Source: Mucilaginibacter paludis DSM 18603
Lineage (GTDB): Bacteria; Bacteroidota; Bacteroidia; Sphingobacteriales; Sphingobacteriaceae
Length of the DNA: 64,000 nucleotides
Assembly (NCBI RefSeq): GCF_000166195.2
Contig: NZ_CM001403.1
Coordinates: forward strand, 2,560,432-2,624,431
Direction of reading: 5' to 3'
Both the position numbers and the translations under genes were made by a program. Positions 62,325 to 64,000 of the stretch are shown here, one piece after another (the stretch's first letter is position 1; each line of letters starts with the position of its first letter). The notes below the pieces were generated by a model that was given only the letters and a program-made list of their open reading frames with translations, had not been told where the DNA came from and did not search any database.

Positions 62325-62516
62325 TTACAATTTTTCAATTTCTTCTATCGAAAGTTTGGTAAACTTAGCAATTTGCTCATTGGGGATACCATCTTTTTTC
62401 ATCTCAATAGCAACAGCAACAATACCCTCGTGTTTACCCTCCAACTTGCCTTCCAGCTTGCCTTCCAACTTACCTTCTTTTTTGGCTTCGGCTAATAAAA
62501 GCTCTTCTAAGCCCAT
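62325..62516 (-). CDS. Predicted internal product RpnS-like (63 aa), gene within gene
   Basis: An in-frame ATG at 62516 (residue 239 of the large protein) is preceded by AAAGGAGTG with a 7-base spacer, a strong Shine-Dalgarno sequence in an organism where such sites are rare. Translation from it gives MGLEELLLAEAKKEGKLEGK to the shared stop. The small product corresponds to the C-terminal RpnS that blocks the full-length toxin in E. coli. The independent duplication of exactly this segment downstream supports it as a functional unit. Confidence 0.65.
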   Translation of the reverse strand: MGLEELLLAEAKKEGKLEGKLEGKLEGKHEGIVAVAIEMKKDGIPNEQIAKFTKLSIEEIEKL

Positions 62517-63230
62517 AGTGTCACTCCTTTCTGTTAATATAGCAATCTCTTTCTCAAATTTAGCAAACATATCCGGATTTTCAAAGCTGAGGTAATACTT
62601 TAAAAAGTTCATCACCTTGCGGATCTTATCTTTAGGCATTTGTTTACCCAATAACCGGCGGGCAATATCGGTAGCCCGGTCAAATAGTTGCTGATCCTGT
62701 AGTGAGCTGCGAGACAGCGCCAGTTTAGCTGATAAGACAGCCATAGCAAAAGGATTCTCGCTCTCCTGTAACACCGTATCTTCCTGGTCAATGATCTTCA
62801 AGGTATTGTAGCTGTATACTATCTTCGTACCTAAAAATTCCCGTTCATAGCGTTTCGGATGAAAGTTTTTATTGGTATCCGCGAAGATCGCAAACGCAGT
62901 TATAGGCTTCTGGTATAAATCAAGTATCCTGTAATAGTACTGAAACATGCGCTGTGCGAAATCGTGATCCGTATAAGATTGAACCTCGATGTGAATAAGT
63001 ATCCATTCCTCACCACCACCTTTAGTAAAAACCTTGACCAGTTTATCAACATACCTCGGCGCGTGGTTCCCGGCTTCCGCCGGAAAAAGTTGATCGAGTT
63101 CCTTATCCAAGTATTGAAATCCCTTATCAAACTCAAAGAGGCTTTCGGCTTCGGGGTAAAAAAAACGGAGGAAATCATCAAACAGATCTTCCAATGTGCC
63201 CTTCCATAAAATATCATGGTTTCTTTTCAT
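62325..63230 (-). CDS. Rpn-family recombination-promoting nuclease (PD-(D/E)XK)
   Basis: The 301-residue product opens MKRNHDILWKGTLEDLFDDF, typical of Rpn/YhgA-type proteins. Likely active-site residues are D62 (RYVDKLVKV), E82 and Q84 (ILIHIEVQSYTDHDFAQRMF). A helical region follows (150-238), then a C-terminal segment with EGKLEGKLEGKLEGKHEG repeats and KDGIPNEQIAKFTKLSIEEI. Rpn proteins are DNA endonucleases reported as phage-defence toxins whose variable C-terminal domain is also made separately as an antitoxin. The internal start here is described in its own entry. Confidence 0.88.
   Translation of the reverse strand: MKRNHDILWKGTLEDLFDDFLRFFYPEAESLFEFDKGFQYLDKELDQLFPAEAGNHAPRYVDKLVKVFTKGGGEEWILIHIEVQSYTDHDFAQRMFQYYYRILDLYQKPITAFAIFADTNKNFHPKRYEREFLGTKIVYSYNTLKIIDQEDTVLQESENPFAMAVLSAKLALSRSSLQDQQLFDRATDIARRLLGKQMPKDKIRKVMNFLKYYLSFENPDMFAKFEKEIAILTERSDTMGLEELLLAEAKKEGKLEGKLEGKLEGKHEGIVAVAIEMKKDGIPNEQIAKFTKLSIEEIEKL
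62522..62530 (-). promoter_or_regulatory. Internal Shine-Dalgarno site (AAAGGAGTG) in the Rpn gene
   Basis: On the minus strand AAAGGAGTG ends 5 bases before the internal ATG at 62516. It encodes part of the ERSDT codons in the large protein, so it may be selected for both purposes. Confidence 0.6.
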
Positions 63231-63258
63231 CTTCTAACAAATAGCAGCTTAAAGGTAA

Positions 63259-63266
63259 CAAAGTTA
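63259..63266 (-). promoter_or_regulatory. Putative -7 element (TAACTTTG) of the Rpn gene
   Basis: TAACTTTG on the minus strand matches TAnnTTTG, 29 bp before the start. The nearest upstream TTTG is about 26 bp away, so -33 is uncertain. Confidence 0.4.
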
Positions 63267-63412
63267 AACTATGTCCGGGGTGACTATGACCGCAAAAAAC
63301 AGTCTTCCCCAAAGTAACCTTTGAACATACGAGTTTGAAGCGAAGCTGGAAATAATCGATATATGCTGTCCCTTTGCAGCAATTTCTTCTCGTTTTTTTA
63401 TTAAGATTGTAA

Positions 63413-63871
63413 ATGGATATTATTGTATACCCCATAGCTAAAGTAACCAATAAACGAACTGAAGCAACAGATGATAACTGGGGCGATACGATTTCGGAAA
63501 TTACCTTGTTGAACCACATACCCGACGAGGCGATGGATAACCTGGAGGAGTTTTCGCACCTGGAAATTATTTACTATTTCGATCAGGTTGAGCCAGGCGA
63601 GATTATTTTTTCGGGACACCCGAGAGGCAATACCAAGTACCCAAAGATGGGGATATTGGGGCAGCGCAAAAAAGACCGCCCAAACCAGATAGGAATATGC
63701 ACCGTAGAATTACTGGAGCACAAAGGCAGAACCATCATGGTGAAATACCTTGACGCTATTGATGGTACCCCGGTATTAGACATTAAACCTGTTTTCAGGG
63801 AATTTGAACCCAAGGGCGAGATTAAACAACCGGCCTGGGTAAGTAACCTGATGAAGGATTACTGGAAATAG
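63413..63871 (+). CDS. TsaA/TrmO-like tRNA methyltransferase
   Basis: The 152-residue product matches the TsaA/TrmO beta-barrel: YPIAKVTNKRTEATDDNWGD, LEEFSHLEIIYYFDQ, SGHPRGNTKYPKMGILGQRKKDRPNQIGICTVELL in outline and YLDAIDGTPVLDIKPVF. The HPRG, RPNxIG and DGTPVLDIKP motifs form the SAM and active-site pocket. TrmO methylates N6 of t6A37 in tRNA-Thr. The second half of the RPNPIG motif is RPNQIG here, and the family C-terminal domain is absent, so it is a short form. Confidence 0.88.
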   Translation: MDIIVYPIAKVTNKRTEATDDNWGDTISEITLLNHIPDEAMDNLEEFSHLEIIYYFDQVEPGEIIFSGHPRGNTKYPKMGILGQRKKDRPNQIGICTVELLEHKGRTIMVKYLDAIDGTPVLDIKPVFREFEPKGEIKQPAWVSNLMKDYWK

Positions 63872-63882
63872 GAGTAATAAGA

Positions 63883-63912
63883 AAGCCGGACATTTTTGAT
63901 ATCCGGCTTTTT
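63883..63912. terminator. Bidirectional terminator between trmO-like and the partial gene
   Basis: GCCGGA / TCCGGC around an 11-base loop with A-run before and T-run after; it serves two converging genes. Confidence 0.8.
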
Positions 63913-63918
63913 TATGTT

Positions 63919-64000
63919 TTAACGGTTAAAGTTTTTTTGACCCTGGCCGCCTGAATTGCGTTTAAACCCGCCGCCATTGCCACCGGCACCGCCGGTTCTT
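63919..64000 (-). CDS. C-terminal end of a Gly/Asn/Arg-rich protein, rest outside window
   Basis: The visible 27 codons read RTGGAGGNGGGFKRNSGGQG followed by QKNFNR and stop. Such Gly/Arg/Asn-rich tails are typical of Bacteroidota DEAD-box RNA helicases and RNA-binding proteins. Only the tail is visible, so the product is a guess. Confidence 0.5.
   Translation of the reverse strand, partial: RTGGAGGNGGGFKRNSGGQGQKNFNR

Noticed and set aside
1..64000. tRNA, rRNA or riboswitch genes
   Set aside because: I looked for clover-leaf CCA-ended or known riboswitch cores in the gaps and recognised none; a covariance-model scan would be decisive.

Overview
This window looks like chromosomal DNA of a Bacteroidota bacterium, most likely Sphingobacteriaceae (Mucilaginibacter- or Pedobacter-like). 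The gene families point there: tandem MacB-type permeases, TonB-dependent receptors with a carboxypeptidase-like N-terminal domain paired with a DUF4249 lipoprotein, LytS/LytTR two-component pairs, FKBP lipoproteins and a GH106-type enzyme. Several upstream regions also carry a TAnnTTTG promoter element. The genus is inferred from gene families, not from a marker gene.

Layout. 1-9461 holds three consecutive MacB/FtsX-type permeases (the first cut by the window edge), an ABC ATPase and a TolC-like protein, all on +. 9.8-13 kb is a TonB receptor/DUF4249 pair. 13.6-19.8 kb is one minus-strand six-gene unit: TolC, HlyD-type adaptor, FtsX permease, ATPase, LytS-type kinase and LytTR regulator. 19.9-31 kb is accessory: DUF2147, SMI1/KNR4, NlpC/P60, GlgX debranching enzyme, a PUA/EVE-like plus NucS-like nuclease, a pRiA4b ORF-3 protein, an MFS exporter and a second LytS/LytTR pair, with many dispersed repeats between them. 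31.4-34.3 kb has a Gly-rich secreted protein and a complete IS4-family element with a 9-bp target duplication, a frameshifted transposase and an AbrB-like passenger gene. 34.3-43.8 kb ends in a probable iron-acquisition set: ankyrin protein, DUF2271, PepSY-flavodoxin-reductase fusion, ApbE and a siderophore-type TonB receptor. 44-51 kb has an acyl-CoA dehydrogenase, XRE-PnuC-NadR-like kinase, sigma/anti-sigma/DUF4097-like genes and a photolyase. 51-59 kb has two FKBP lipoproteins and a beta-oxidation operon (MarR, FadN-, FadA- and FadE-like). 59-64 kb has a GH106-like enzyme, an Rpn nuclease locus, TrmO and the tail of a Gly-rich protein.

The most interesting locus is at 62.0-63.2 kb. An Rpn-family PD-(D/E)XK nuclease has an in-frame internal ATG preceded by a near-perfect Shine-Dalgarno sequence. 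This matches the gene-within-gene toxin/antitoxin architecture reported for Rpn phage-defence proteins. Just downstream is a second, free-standing copy of exactly that C-terminal segment, one four-residue repeat shorter, with its own terminator.

Other notable structure: degenerate 7-bp repeats after each of the three tandem permeases; a 258-bp element bounded by 55-bp inverted repeats made of nested palindromes; a palindromic intergenic repeat family, one member of which is the IS target; a 28-bp perfect palindrome inside the IS; and matching TATGC-NN-GCATA sites upstream of both the MarR/fad operon and a distant acyl-CoA dehydrogenase gene.
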